A stretch of DNA of 64,000 nucleotides, from contig NZ_AKNV01000001.1 of assembly GCF_000274605.1 (NCBI RefSeq), positions 1 to 64,000 on the forward strand. Reading direction: 5' to 3'. Below are positions 38,068 to 46,127 of the stretch, one piece after another (position 1 is the stretch's first letter; every line of letters begins with the position of its first letter). Under the pieces are notes generated by a model. It was not told the DNA's origin. It was given only the letters and a program-made list of their open reading frames with translations, and did not search any database. Source of the DNA: Helicobacter pylori NQ4053 (GTDB lineage: Bacteria; Campylobacterota; Campylobacteria; Campylobacterales; Helicobacteraceae). Position numbers and translations under genes: made by a program.

Positions 38068-39915
38068 TTATTTTATTTTAAAGCGGTTTTTCTCCAACGC
38101 ATTTTGAATCGCAATAGAGGGCGATAGATAATTGTAACGCACTAAAATTTCGGTGATTTCTTTAAAAATAGGGGCTGCAATCTTGCTGGCGTAATATTCT
38201 TCCTTGCCATGCGAACCTAAGATAACCACGCCGATGGTAAAAACCTGCCTTTCATCTTCAGCGAACCCAAAAAAAGAGCTGTTGTAGGACTGCACGCTAT
38301 AACTCCCGTTTTTAGCAACCCTAGCCGTGCCCGTTTTGCCCCCTATGTATAGCCCTTCAAATTGAGCGTTTTTGCCTGTGCCATAACGAACCACTTTGAT
38401 TAAGGTTTCTTTCATTTTCCTAGCGCTTTTGGGGCTAATGACTTGAAAAGTGGGTTTGGGGCTAGGGATGTAAATATCGCCATTAGGGGCGGTTTCTCGT
38501 TGCACTAAATAAGGGGTAGTCAATTTGCCTTCATTAGAAAACACCGCATAAGCCCTTAAAAGCTGCAAAAAAGTCGCGTTCAACCCATAGCCATAAGAGA
38601 CGCTCCCCTTTAACACTTCACGCTTGAAAGCGGACAAAGGAGGGATCTTTCCTGTGGCTTCTAAGGATAAGTCAATGCCCGTTTTTTGAGAAAATCCATA
38701 GCCTAAAAGCCCGTTATAGAAATCCTCTGGGTTTAAGTTTTTACTGATTTTTATCATGCCCACATTGCTAGATTGGATCAAAATGTCTTCCACAACGGCT
38801 TTTTTACTGGGGATAAAGTCGTCTTTAATGGTGTATTTTCCTAATTGGTAATAGCCATGGTTTAAATCAATGCGTTCTTTAGGGTTGATTAAATTCTTGT
38901 CTAACAGCAAGGAATAAACAATGGGTTTGATCGTGCTGCCTGGCTCAAAAACCTTTTCGGCAACGCTCAAATTCAAGCTTTCATAATCGCTGGTTTTAAT
39001 GGCGTTAGGATTGAAGCGCTTGCTTGAAGCTAGCGATAAGATTTCCCCACTTTTAGGGTTAATGATACCCACTAGGATTTCTTTAGCCTTGAGTTTGTCT
39101 TTAGTTTTATCTAATAGGGTTTCAATTTCTCTTTGGAGTTTTAAAGGAACGCTCAAATACACCTCATAGCCATCAAGCCTTTCAACCTCTGTGTAAGAGT
39201 GGTTTTGGATAAAGTTAAAACTCACATCTCTTTTGCCTGTTCTTATGCCATTTTGTTGGGCTTTAAGCAAGTGATCTTGAGATTTTTCAACGCCTTTTTT
39301 ACCGGTAGTTAAAGTGAGTTTGTCTTCTTCTTGTTTTTGCACATAACCAATGATTGGCTCTAGGCTATTTTGATAAGGGTAATGCCTAGAAACGCCGCTC
39401 ACTTCAATGTTTAGCCCTTGTTTTTGCCACACTTTATCGTGCGCGTCTTTGAAATTTTGAAAAACCCCAAAGGTTAAAAATTTCTTATTCAAGTCCCTAA
39501 TATTAGCGGCCATATTGGGCGTGAGATCATAGGCTAGAATAATATAACCTTTCGTATTGATGGCGTCTTTTAAGGACTTTTTAGGGATATTGCTATAAAT
39601 AGAGAGGAAATCAATGAAAAAATCTTCTTTATCCGGGTTTAAAAACCTCGTGTCAAAGCCCAGTTTGAAAAGGGTTTGCGAAGCGGCCAGGCTGTAGTTG
39701 TCTTGACTATAGATAGTCCCCCTAGTCGCAGTGTCTTGTTTGCTCATCACTAGAGTGGGCATGTTGGCTTGGGCAAAAAAAGCTTTTTTAAAAGCCACCA
39801 TTAAAAAAATAAAAAAAAGCAATAAAAAGATTAAGGCCGTAACCATGCCCTTGTATTTTTGGGTTTCTAAAAATTGCTCTGGATTGAAGTTGGGATCAAT
39901 GTTTTTATTATCCAT
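38068..39915 (-). CDS. ftsI: Peptidoglycan transpeptidase FtsI (PBP3)
   Basis: 615 residues, class B penicillin-binding protein for septal wall synthesis. Membrane helix at about 24-43, a dimerisation/pedestal domain, then the transpeptidase with STIK near 325, SSN near 382 and KTGTA near 526. Located next to the flagellar rod operon and across from ftsW, its SEDS partner. Substitutions near the KTG motif are those watched for beta-lactam resistance; nothing unusual was recognised by eye. Confidence 0.96.
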   Translation of the reverse strand: MDNKNIDPNFNPEQFLETQKYKGMVTALIFLLLFFIFLMVAFKKAFFAQANMPTLVMSKQDTATRGTIYSQDNYSLAASQTLFKLGFDTRFLNPDKEDFFIDFLSIYSNIPKKSLKDAINTKGYIILAYDLTPNMAANIRDLNKKFLTFGVFQNFKDAHDKVWQKQGLNIEVSGVSRHYPYQNSLEPIIGYVQKQEEDKLTLTTGKKGVEKSQDHLLKAQQNGIRTGKRDVSFNFIQNHSYTEVERLDGYEVYLSVPLKLQREIETLLDKTKDKLKAKEILVGIINPKSGEILSLASSKRFNPNAIKTSDYESLNLSVAEKVFEPGSTIKPIVYSLLLDKNLINPKERIDLNHGYYQLGKYTIKDDFIPSKKAVVEDILIQSSNVGMIKISKNLNPEDFYNGLLGYGFSQKTGIDLSLEATGKIPPLSAFKREVLKGSVSYGYGLNATFLQLLRAYAVFSNEGKLTTPYLVQRETAPNGDIYIPSPKPTFQVISPKSARKMKETLIKVVRYGTGKNAQFEGLYIGGKTGTARVAKNGSYSVQSYNSSFFGFAEDERQVFTIGVVILGSHGKEEYYASKIAAPIFKEITEILVRYNYLSPSIAIQNALEKNRFKIK

Positions 39916-40020
39916 GAACGCTTACTTGAAAATGGCGTGGCGTTGGATTTTCACAACGCATGAGAGCATGAATTTTTGATGGCAAAATCTGTTAAAATGG
40001 GGTGTAGCAACAACAAACCC

Positions 40021-40056
40021 TCTCTTTAAAAAGGACCAAGCGATCATTTAAAGAGA
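40021..40056 (-). terminator. Candidate terminator of the flgBC-fliE operon
   Basis: TCTCTTTAAA at 40021-40030 and TTTAAAGAGA at 40047-40056 are exact complements with a 16-nt loop. It sits 15 bp past the fliE stop. Confidence 0.5.
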
Positions 40057-40070
40057 AGCCACTTAAGAGA

Positions 40071-40400
40071 CTAGATCTGCGTTCTTAAAAGCTCTTTATA
40101 AGCGCTAATCGCTTTGTTGCGCACTTCAAGCATGAGTTTCATGCTCGTTTCAGCCTTCCCTATGGCGATAGCCGCTTGGTGCAAGTCTTTGATTTGCCCT
40201 GTCGCCATGTCGGCTAAAGCTTTATCAGATTGCTCTTGAGTGTTGTTAAGCTCATTGATAGATTGTTTCAAGAGTTTAGAAAACTCCCCACCTTTTTGTT
40301 CTTTAAAGGTGCTACCTGATTCTTCTCTTTTAGTCCTGTTGTCCGTGTTAAGCTCAGAGAAAGGACTCAATAAGCTTTTATCATTGTGTATGGCTTGCAT
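40071..40400 (-). CDS. fliE: Flagellar hook-basal body protein FliE
   Basis: 109 residues, the small export-associated adaptor between MS ring and rod. The C-terminal helix (LHQAAIAIGKAETSMKLMLE near 71-90) is the conserved FliE part, ending AYKELLRTQI. AGGAGG before the ATG. Third gene of flgB-flgC-fliE. Confidence 0.95.
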   Translation of the reverse strand: MQAIHNDKSLLSPFSELNTDNRTKREESGSTFKEQKGGEFSKLLKQSINELNNTQEQSDKALADMATGQIKDLHQAAIAIGKAETSMKLMLEVRNKAISAYKELLRTQI

Positions 40401-40526
40401 AGAACCTCCTTAAGCTCTTTTTTAAAAATTTAACTTTATTAAATATCTTATTCATTTTGTATTCTACTGATCTTTGGCTAATACTACCTAAATTTCCTTA
40501 TACTACCATAAATTGTTGAAAATCGT

Positions 40527-41012
40527 TCATGTTTGTAACATGCCAATCGCGTTTTGCGCCATGTTTTTAGCGCTTTGAAAGGCTGCAACATTGGCCTGAT
40601 AGGCTCTAGTCGCTTCCACTAAGTCCGCCATTTCAACCACCGCATTCACATTGGGGTAAGCCACATAGCCTTGAGCGTTAGCGTCAGGGTGGCTGGGATC
40701 GTATTTCATCAACGGCTCGCTATCATCGCGCACAATCTTATCCACCACCACGCTTGTAATGGGGATTAAGGGGTTATCATCGCCTTCATCTAAGGGGTCT
40801 TCATAGGGGGTAATTTGATTGTTTTGGGCGATTTTTTGGTTTAAAACCTCGTTGAAATCAAAAGCCCTAAACACCGCTTCTTGCCTCCTATAAGGGCCTC
40901 CTTCGCTCGTGCGTGTGGTGTTAGCGTTAGCGATATTAGAAGAAATCAAATTAGCCCTTAAGCGTTGGGCGGACAAGCCATAACCGCTAATATCAAAAGA
41001 AGATAAAAACAT
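40527..41012 (-). CDS. flgC: Flagellar basal-body rod protein FlgC
   Basis: 161 residues. N-terminal rod motif SAQRLRANLISSNIANANTT (about 14-33) and C-terminal VVEMADLVEATRAYQANVAA (about 126-145). Second gene of the rod operon, 12 bp after flgB. Confidence 0.96.
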   Translation of the reverse strand: MFLSSFDISGYGLSAQRLRANLISSNIANANTTRTSEGGPYRRQEAVFRAFDFNEVLNQKIAQNNQITPYEDPLDEGDDNPLIPITSVVVDKIVRDDSEPLMKYDPSHPDANAQGYVAYPNVNAVVEMADLVEATRAYQANVAAFQSAKNMAQNAIGMLQT

Positions 41013-41024
41013 GCTTTCCCTTAA

Positions 41025-41447
41025 CTATAAATTCTTACTAGAATCAATGGCGTAATTGATCACGCCTCGATACTTTTTTAAGGCCGAACTCAAGGCTAAA
41101 TACATGGTAGAGTTCTTGCCCATTTCACTCGTTTCAATGTCCAAATCCACGCTGTTGCCATCATTTTTAGCCAAATGCCCATCCCTAAAAAAAAGGCTCG
41201 CCCCATTTTTAGCGCTATTTTCAAAGTCTAAATGCCTAGGATTAGTGTGGGCTAAAGGCAAAACTTTACTGGATTGGTTTTCAAAAATTTCCGCTTTTTT
41301 CTCCGCTAAAACGCTTTCAAAATCCAAATCCTTTGGCCTGTAAAAAGGGGTGTCCACATTAGCGATGTTAGAAGCGATCATATCCTGCCTTAAAGCCCTA
41401 TAATCCAACGCTTTATAAACCAATCCAAACGCTTTAGAAAAATCCAT
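41025..41447 (-). CDS. flgB: Flagellar basal-body rod protein FlgB
   Basis: 140 residues from the ATG at 41447 (AAGGGG upstream; an in-frame ATG at 41495 would overlap the promoter). Rod motif ALRQDMIASNIANVDTPFYR near 18-37 and a C-terminal MYLALSSALKKYRGVINYAI near 113. First gene of the operon, behind a sigma54 promoter. Confidence 0.95.
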   Translation of the reverse strand: MDFSKAFGLVYKALDYRALRQDMIASNIANVDTPFYRPKDLDFESVLAEKKAEIFENQSSKVLPLAHTNPRHLDFENSAKNGASLFFRDGHLAKNDGNSVDLDIETSEMGKNSTMYLALSSALKKYRGVINYAIDSSKNL

Positions 41448-41484
41448 CAAAACCCCTTTTTTAAACCCTTGCAAATTGTAGCAT

Positions 41485-41498
41485 GCAAAAAACATTCC
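41485..41498 (-). promoter_or_regulatory. Sigma54 (RpoN) promoter of flgBC-fliE
   Basis: On the minus strand TAGGAATGTTTTTTGCATG has GG and GC exactly 10 nt apart (GG at 41498-41497, GC at 41486-41485), the -24/-12 form, about 40 bp before the flgB ATG. H. pylori uses RpoN with FlgR for middle flagellar genes. Confidence 0.75.
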
Positions 41499-41588
41499 TA
41501 AAATAGCTCATTTCCTCATCAAAGAATGCGATCAATTTCAAAGCATGCTTAAGCTTGAGCGATAAGCCAATTCAGAGCCATTATAGTG

Positions 41589-41594
41589 TAAAAT
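41589..41594 (+). promoter_or_regulatory. Candidate -10 box of ftsW
   Basis: TGTAAAATACC about 56 bp before the ftsW ATG; TATAGT just upstream (41582) is an alternative. Confidence 0.4.
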
Positions 41595-41650
41595 ACCCCT
41601 AAAATACCTTAAGAGAACGCCTATTCAAAAACCAAAATAAGGAAATCCTA

Positions 41651-42817
41651 ATGACTACAGACAGAAACCTGTTTTTTTGCGCTTCGCTATTGATTTTTTT
41701 GGGGGTATTGATGAGCTATTCGCTCTCAACTTACACCACAGTGGTGCTGTATCATTATGGGGAATTCCATTTTTTCATACGCCAGCTTGTGAGTGCGATC
41801 ATAGGGATTGTTATCATGTGGGGGTTGTCTAGGGTTGATCCTAGCAAGTGGTTTAGCCGTTTGGGGTTTTTTCTCCTTTTTGTCCCATCATTACTCATTA
41901 TTGGCATGTTTTTTTTGCCAGAAAGTCTTTCTAGTAGTGCTGGGGGGGCGAAGCGCTGGATTCGTTTGGGGTTTTTCTCTCTAGCGCCTTTGGAGTTTTT
42001 AAAGATTGGTTTCACCTTTTTTCTTGCGTGGAGTTTGTCTCGCACCTTTGTGGCAAAAGAAAAGGCTAATGTCAAAGAAGAACTCATCACTTTTGTGCCT
42101 TATTCGGTGGTGTTTGTAGCCTTAGCGATTGGGGTGGGGGTTTTGCAAAACGATTTGGGGCAGATTGTTCTTTTGGGGGCGGTTTTAGCGGTGTTATTGG
42201 TCTTTTCTGGGGGGAGTGCGCATTTATTTGGCTTGATTGTTTCAGGGGCACTTGCGATTAGCGTTTTAGCGATTGTTACAAGCGAACATAGGATTTTACG
42301 CCTAAAATTGTGGTGGTCTAATTTGCAAAATTCGCTTTTCACGCTCTTGCCGGATAGATTAGCGAACGCTCTTAGAATAAGCGACTTGCCCGAATCCTAT
42401 CAAGTCTTTCATGCAGGCAATGCCATGCATAATGGGGGGTTATTGGGGCAAGGGCTTGGGCTAGGGCAAATCAAGCTTGGGTTTTTGAGCGAAGTGCATA
42501 CGGACATGGTCTTAGCTGGGATCGCCGAAGAATGGGGTTTTTTGGGGTTATGCGTTTGTTTTATTTTGTTTTCTGTTTTGATTGTTTTGATTTTTAGGAT
42601 CGCTAACCGCTTGAAAGAGCCAAAATATTCGCTATTTTGCGTGGGCGTGGTGTTACTAATAGGGTTTTCTTTGGTGATCAACGCCTTTGGGGTGGGTGGG
42701 ATTTTTCCGGTTAAGGGCCTAGCGGTGCCGTTTTTGAGCTATGGAGGGAGTTCGCTTTTAGCGAATTGCATCGCTATAGGGCTTGTTCTAAGCCTAGCGC
42801 GATACATTAAGGGCTAA
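41651..42817 (+). CDS. ftsW: SEDS peptidoglycan glycosyltransferase FtsW
   Basis: 388 residues with about ten membrane helices. SEDS signatures: GGAKRWIRLG near 100, PLEFLKIGF near 113, and LAVPFLSYGGSSLLANC near 356-372. Polymerises lipid II at the division site with FtsI, whose gene lies about 1.7 kb away on the other strand. A G7 tract (41944-41950) encodes SAGGAK in frame. Confidence 0.94.
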   Translation: MTTDRNLFFCASLLIFLGVLMSYSLSTYTTVVLYHYGEFHFFIRQLVSAIIGIVIMWGLSRVDPSKWFSRLGFFLLFVPSLLIIGMFFLPESLSSSAGGAKRWIRLGFFSLAPLEFLKIGFTFFLAWSLSRTFVAKEKANVKEELITFVPYSVVFVALAIGVGVLQNDLGQIVLLGAVLAVLLVFSGGSAHLFGLIVSGALAISVLAIVTSEHRILRLKLWWSNLQNSLFTLLPDRLANALRISDLPESYQVFHAGNAMHNGGLLGQGLGLGQIKLGFLSEVHTDMVLAGIAEEWGFLGLCVCFILFSVLIVLIFRIANRLKEPKYSLFCVGVVLLIGFSLVINAFGVGGIFPVKGLAVPFLSYGGSSLLANCIAIGLVLSLARYIKG

Positions 42818-42832
42818 ATTAGCCCCTTTCAA
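42810..42832. terminator. Bidirectional terminator between ftsW and ceuE
   Basis: GGGCTA-AAT-TAGCCC stem with T-rich ends on both strands; the ftsW stop codon lies in the loop. The two genes converge here. Confidence 0.75.
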
Positions 42833-42835
42833 AAA

Positions 42836-43762
42836 TCAGTGCCACAAAAAGGGTTCAACTTCTGCGTCATTCAAATCAAAAACCACTTTATAGTAATCTT
42901 TGATTATCGCATTAATATCCACGCCCTTAAACGCTTCAGGGTGGGCTTTTAAAGCGATAAAAAGACTAATGAGCGGGGCTCTAGGCCCGCCAATATCCAT
43001 TGTGGGGAGCTTATAGACTTGCTTGTTTTTGATAGCTTTGATAGTGGAAAACTTGGGGTTGTTTAACACGTCTTCAGGAGTGAGTGGGCTTATCCACCAA
43101 ATGAAAATGATTTCAGGGTTTTCTTTAACGATTTTTTCCACGCTAATGTCAGCACGCCCAAACTTAACGTATTTCAAGCCAAAATTGTCTATGCCTCCTT
43201 TTTTTAAAATGTCTGAATCAAGGGCTTGATGGCCGCTAATCTTATTGGCTTTGTGGAAAAGCTCCACGCCCTTTTTCTTTTTAACGCCTTTCAAACGCTC
43301 AGCAATGAAATCCAAAGTTTCTTGCATTTTGGCTAGTTTTTTAGAAGCATCAACTTCTAAGGCTTTAGCTTGAGCGTCAATATCTTCCATGACCTCTGCA
43401 ATGGTTTTTTCTTGGAAAGAAAGAAATAATATACCAAATTTTTTCGCATGCTCTACCGCTTTAGGGTTACCCACAAAGGTTACCACAAGATCGGGGCTAA
43501 GTTTTTTTAAAAGCTCCACATTCAACGCCGCCACATGATCGCTGCTCATGGATTTAATGCGTTTAGGATCTTTGAGAGTGGCTTTAACAATATCAGATTT
43601 AAAAGCGTAATCCGAAATGCCCACGACCCTATCCCAAGTATGGAACATAGCAGGCACTTCTGCAAAGCTACCCAAGTAGATTATTTTAGAAACAGGAAGC
43701 TTGATGGCTTGATCCCCGAAATAATCTTTGACTTGGACTTCTTGATTGGAAGCGTTAGCCAC
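42836..43762 (-). CDS. ceuE: Periplasmic metal-siderophore/nickel binding protein CeuE, start region disrupted
   Basis: 308 residues from a GTG at 43762, class III substrate-binding protein of the FecB/BtuF type (SKIIYLGSFAEVPAMFHTWD near 25-44; IFIWWISPLTPEDVL near 204). In H. pylori CeuE is tied to nickel uptake. The reading frame extends upstream of the GTG through a clear signal peptide (...LKALISCSLGVLLVSSLLGVANA) but meets TAA before any start codon. The only ATG with a ribosome binding site (43835) is out of frame. So the exported form cannot be made as written. The second tandem ceuE paralog seen in some strains is absent. Confidence 0.85.
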   Translation of the reverse strand: MANASNQEVQVKDYFGDQAIKLPVSKIIYLGSFAEVPAMFHTWDRVVGISDYAFKSDIVKATLKDPKRIKSMSSDHVAALNVELLKKLSPDLVVTFVGNPKAVEHAKKFGILFLSFQEKTIAEVMEDIDAQAKALEVDASKKLAKMQETLDFIAERLKGVKKKKGVELFHKANKISGHQALDSDILKKGGIDNFGLKYVKFGRADISVEKIVKENPEIIFIWWISPLTPEDVLNNPKFSTIKAIKNKQVYKLPTMDIGGPRAPLISLFIALKAHPEAFKGVDINAIIKDYYKVVFDLNDAEVEPFLWH

Positions 43763-43865
43763 GCCTAATAACGATGAAACAAGAAGAACCCCTAAAGAAC
43801 AAGAAATTAAGGCTTTTAAAGCGAGCGATTAGCATGACAATTCCTTTCGTATGATTTATGAAGCG

Positions 43866-43871
43866 ATTATA
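43866..43871 (-). promoter_or_regulatory. -10 box of ceuE
   Basis: TATAAT on the minus strand 31 bp upstream of the ATG at 43835, with AAAGGA in between. It confirms that 43835 was the intended start. Confidence 0.6.
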
Positions 43872-44074
43872 ACACTATTAAGGAAATACAAGCAGTAAAA
43901 ATGAAACTATTTTTCACAAAATCCTAAAATTTAAAAGGAAATATCTTTTCATTAACTTTTTAAGAATATACTCCACCATGTTTCCGCTGATTGAGTGGAA
44001 AGCATAATAAAATTAAATCTATTTTAGGTTTAATTTTGATCCAACAAAATTTTAATAACACTAAGGAGTTGTAT

Positions 44075-44671
44075 ATGTTAGTTACAAAACTTGCCCCAGA
44101 CTTTAAAGCACCTGCCGTTTTAGGAAACAATGAGGTTGATGAACACTTTGAGCTTTCTAAAAATTTAGGCAAAAATGGTGCGATTCTTTTCTTTTGGCCA
44201 AAAGATTTTACCTTTGTATGCCCTACAGAAATCATTGCGTTTGACAAAAGAGTGAAAGACTTCCACGAAAAAGGCTTTAATGTGATTGGCGTGTCTATTG
44301 ACAGCGAACAAGTGCATTTTGCATGGAAAAACACCCCTGTAGATAAAGGCGGTATTGGTCAAGTAACTTTCCCTATGGTAGCTGATATTACCAAAAGCAT
44401 TTCTAGAGACTATGATGTGCTGTTTGAAGAAGCGATCGCTTTGAGAGGAGCTTTTTTGATTGACAAAAACATGAAAGTAAGGCATGCAGTGATCAATGAC
44501 TTACCATTAGGTAGGAATGCAGATGAAATGCTTCGCATGGTAGACGCTCTCTTGCACTTTGAAGAACATGGTGAAGTGTGCCCAGCAGGCTGGAGAAAAG
44601 GCGATAAAGGCATGAAAGCAACTCACCAAGGCGTTGCAGAGTATCTTAAAGAAAATTCCATTAAGCTTTAA
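44075..44671 (+). CDS. tsaA: Alkyl hydroperoxide reductase AhpC (2-Cys peroxiredoxin)
   Basis: 198 residues from the ATG at 44075 (TAAGGAG upstream); an in-frame ATG at 43991 would add an unlikely extension. Peroxidatic C49 in FTFVCPTE and resolving C169 in VCPAGW. Very abundant thioredoxin-dependent peroxiredoxin and chaperone in H. pylori. Many codons are of the highly expressed type. Candidate -10 TATACT at 43967. Confidence 0.97.
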   Translation: MLVTKLAPDFKAPAVLGNNEVDEHFELSKNLGKNGAILFFWPKDFTFVCPTEIIAFDKRVKDFHEKGFNVIGVSIDSEQVHFAWKNTPVDKGGIGQVTFPMVADITKSISRDYDVLFEEAIALRGAFLIDKNMKVRHAVINDLPLGRNADEMLRMVDALLHFEEHGEVCPAGWRKGDKGMKATHQGVAEYLKENSIKL

Positions 44672-44690
44672 TGGTTTAGTTCGCTGTTTG

Positions 44691-44718
44691 ATCAAGAGAA
44701 ACTTCGTTTTTCTTGATT
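44691..44718 (+). terminator. Intrinsic terminator of tsaA
   Basis: ATCAAGAGAAAC-TTC-GTTTTTCTTGAT stem-loop followed by T-rich sequence. Confidence 0.75.
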
Positions 44719-44815
44719 GAATCCTTTTCTTTTTATTCTTTGCCAGTTTCTAAAATTTTCGTATCGTTTTATCTTTTTATCATTTTTGAATTAATTTTTT
44801 AATAAAGGGTTTTTT

Positions 44816-45631
44816 ATGAATATATTCAAGCGTATTATTTGCGTAACCGCTATTGTTTTAGGTTTTTTTAACCTTTTGGACGCCAAACACCACAAAGAAA
44901 AAAAAGAAAACCACAAAATCACTCGTGAGCTTAAAGTGGGCGCTAACCCTGTGCCGCATGCACAAATCTTGCAATCAGTCGTGGACGATTTGAAAGAGAA
45001 AGGGATCAAATTAGTGATCGTGTCTTTTACCGATTATGTGTTGCCTAATTTAGCGCTCAATGACGGCTCTTTAGACGCAAATTACTTCCAGCACCGCCCT
45101 TATTTGGACAGGTTTAATTTGGACAGAAAAATGCACCTTGTTGGTTTGGCCAATATCCATGTGGAGCCTTTGAGATTTTATTCTCAAAAAATCACAGACA
45201 TTAAAAACCTTAAAAAAGGCTCAGTGATTGCCGTGCCAAATGATCCGGCCAATCAAGGCAGGGCGTTGATTTTACTCCATAAACAAGGCCTTATCGCTCT
45301 CAAAGATCCAAGCAATCTATACGCTACGGAGTTTGATATTGTCAAAAATCCTTACAACATCAAAATCAAGCCTTTAGAAGCCGCATTATTGCCTAAAGTT
45401 TTAGGGGATGTGGATGGGGCTATTGTAACAGGGAATTACGCCTTGCAAGCAAAACTCACTGGAGCCTTATTTTCAGAAGACAAGGACTCGCCTTATGCCA
45501 ATCTAATAGCCACTCGTGAGGATAACGCGCAAGATGAAGCCATAAAAGCGCTGATTGAAGCTTTGCAGAGTGAAAAGACCAGGAAATTTATTTTGGATAC
45601 CTATAAAGGGGCGATTATCCCGGCTTTTTGA
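44816..45631 (+). CDS. metQ: NlpA/MetQ-family substrate-binding protein
   Basis: 271 residues with a signal peptide (about 1-23, ending LLDA). The binding domain follows (VGANPVPHAQIL near 42, LNDGSLDANYFQH near 81, VAVPNDPANQGRAL-like near 139, GAIVTGNYAL near 202). Binds methionine for the MetNI transporter, whose genes lie about 9 kb downstream. No lipobox Cys is evident in the first 25 residues except C10, so it may be soluble or anchored by its signal. Confidence 0.88.
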   Translation: MNIFKRIICVTAIVLGFFNLLDAKHHKEKKENHKITRELKVGANPVPHAQILQSVVDDLKEKGIKLVIVSFTDYVLPNLALNDGSLDANYFQHRPYLDRFNLDRKMHLVGLANIHVEPLRFYSQKITDIKNLKKGSVIAVPNDPANQGRALILLHKQGLIALKDPSNLYATEFDIVKNPYNIKIKPLEAALLPKVLGDVDGAIVTGNYALQAKLTGALFSEDKDSPYANLIATREDNAQDEAIKALIEALQSEKTRKFILDTYKGAIIPAF

Positions 45632-46127
45632 GCCATTTGAATAACATTCGTCTTTAAGATGAATGGAGGGGGGTGCTTTTAGGCACTAATAAAAAAACTC
45701 TTTTCTCATTGAGCATTAAAAACGCTAAAAGTATTTTTAAAATAAAACTATAAAAGAGCTTGCGCTAATCAAGTAGCAATTTCTTAAAAGCGTTATTTCT
45801 TAAGGGGGAAATGGCACAAAATAACCCTCTCTATCCCTTTAAGAAAATCATGATAAAATCTAAAACGATGAAGCCAAATAACTAAAACCCCATTTTTTAA
45901 AAACATTAAACAAGACTTCAGCTGTCAATATGCGATTAAAACAAAGCCAAAAATACAGCAAGCCTAAATCTGATTAAAGTTACGCTTTTAGAATGTTCTT
46001 TAATAAAGACCAGTTTTAAACCACCCGTTAGACTGAGTTATAGAGCGCTGAAACAAGTTTGGAAACAGGTTGGCTAATGGTCTTTAGCGTTTAAAAGGTT
46101 GCGTTTTTGAAAAGATTTAGAATTTTA
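45632..46127. other. Intergenic region metQ-pbp2
   Basis: 496 bp. A weak hairpin GTGC-TTTTA-GGCAC at about 45674 may end metQ transcription. A 24-codon frame at 45811-45885 with a strong AAGGGGG site is the only ORF of note. Otherwise nothing recognised. Confidence 0.45.
45811..45885 (+). CDS. Possible 24-aa peptide with a strong ribosome binding site
   Basis: TAAGGGGGAA directly before ATG. The peptide MAQNNPLYPFKK...KTMKPNN is basic and soluble-looking. A TATAAA lies about 60 bp upstream. Not recognised; may be chance. Confidence 0.2.
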   Translation: MAQNNPLYPFKKIMIKSKTMKPNN

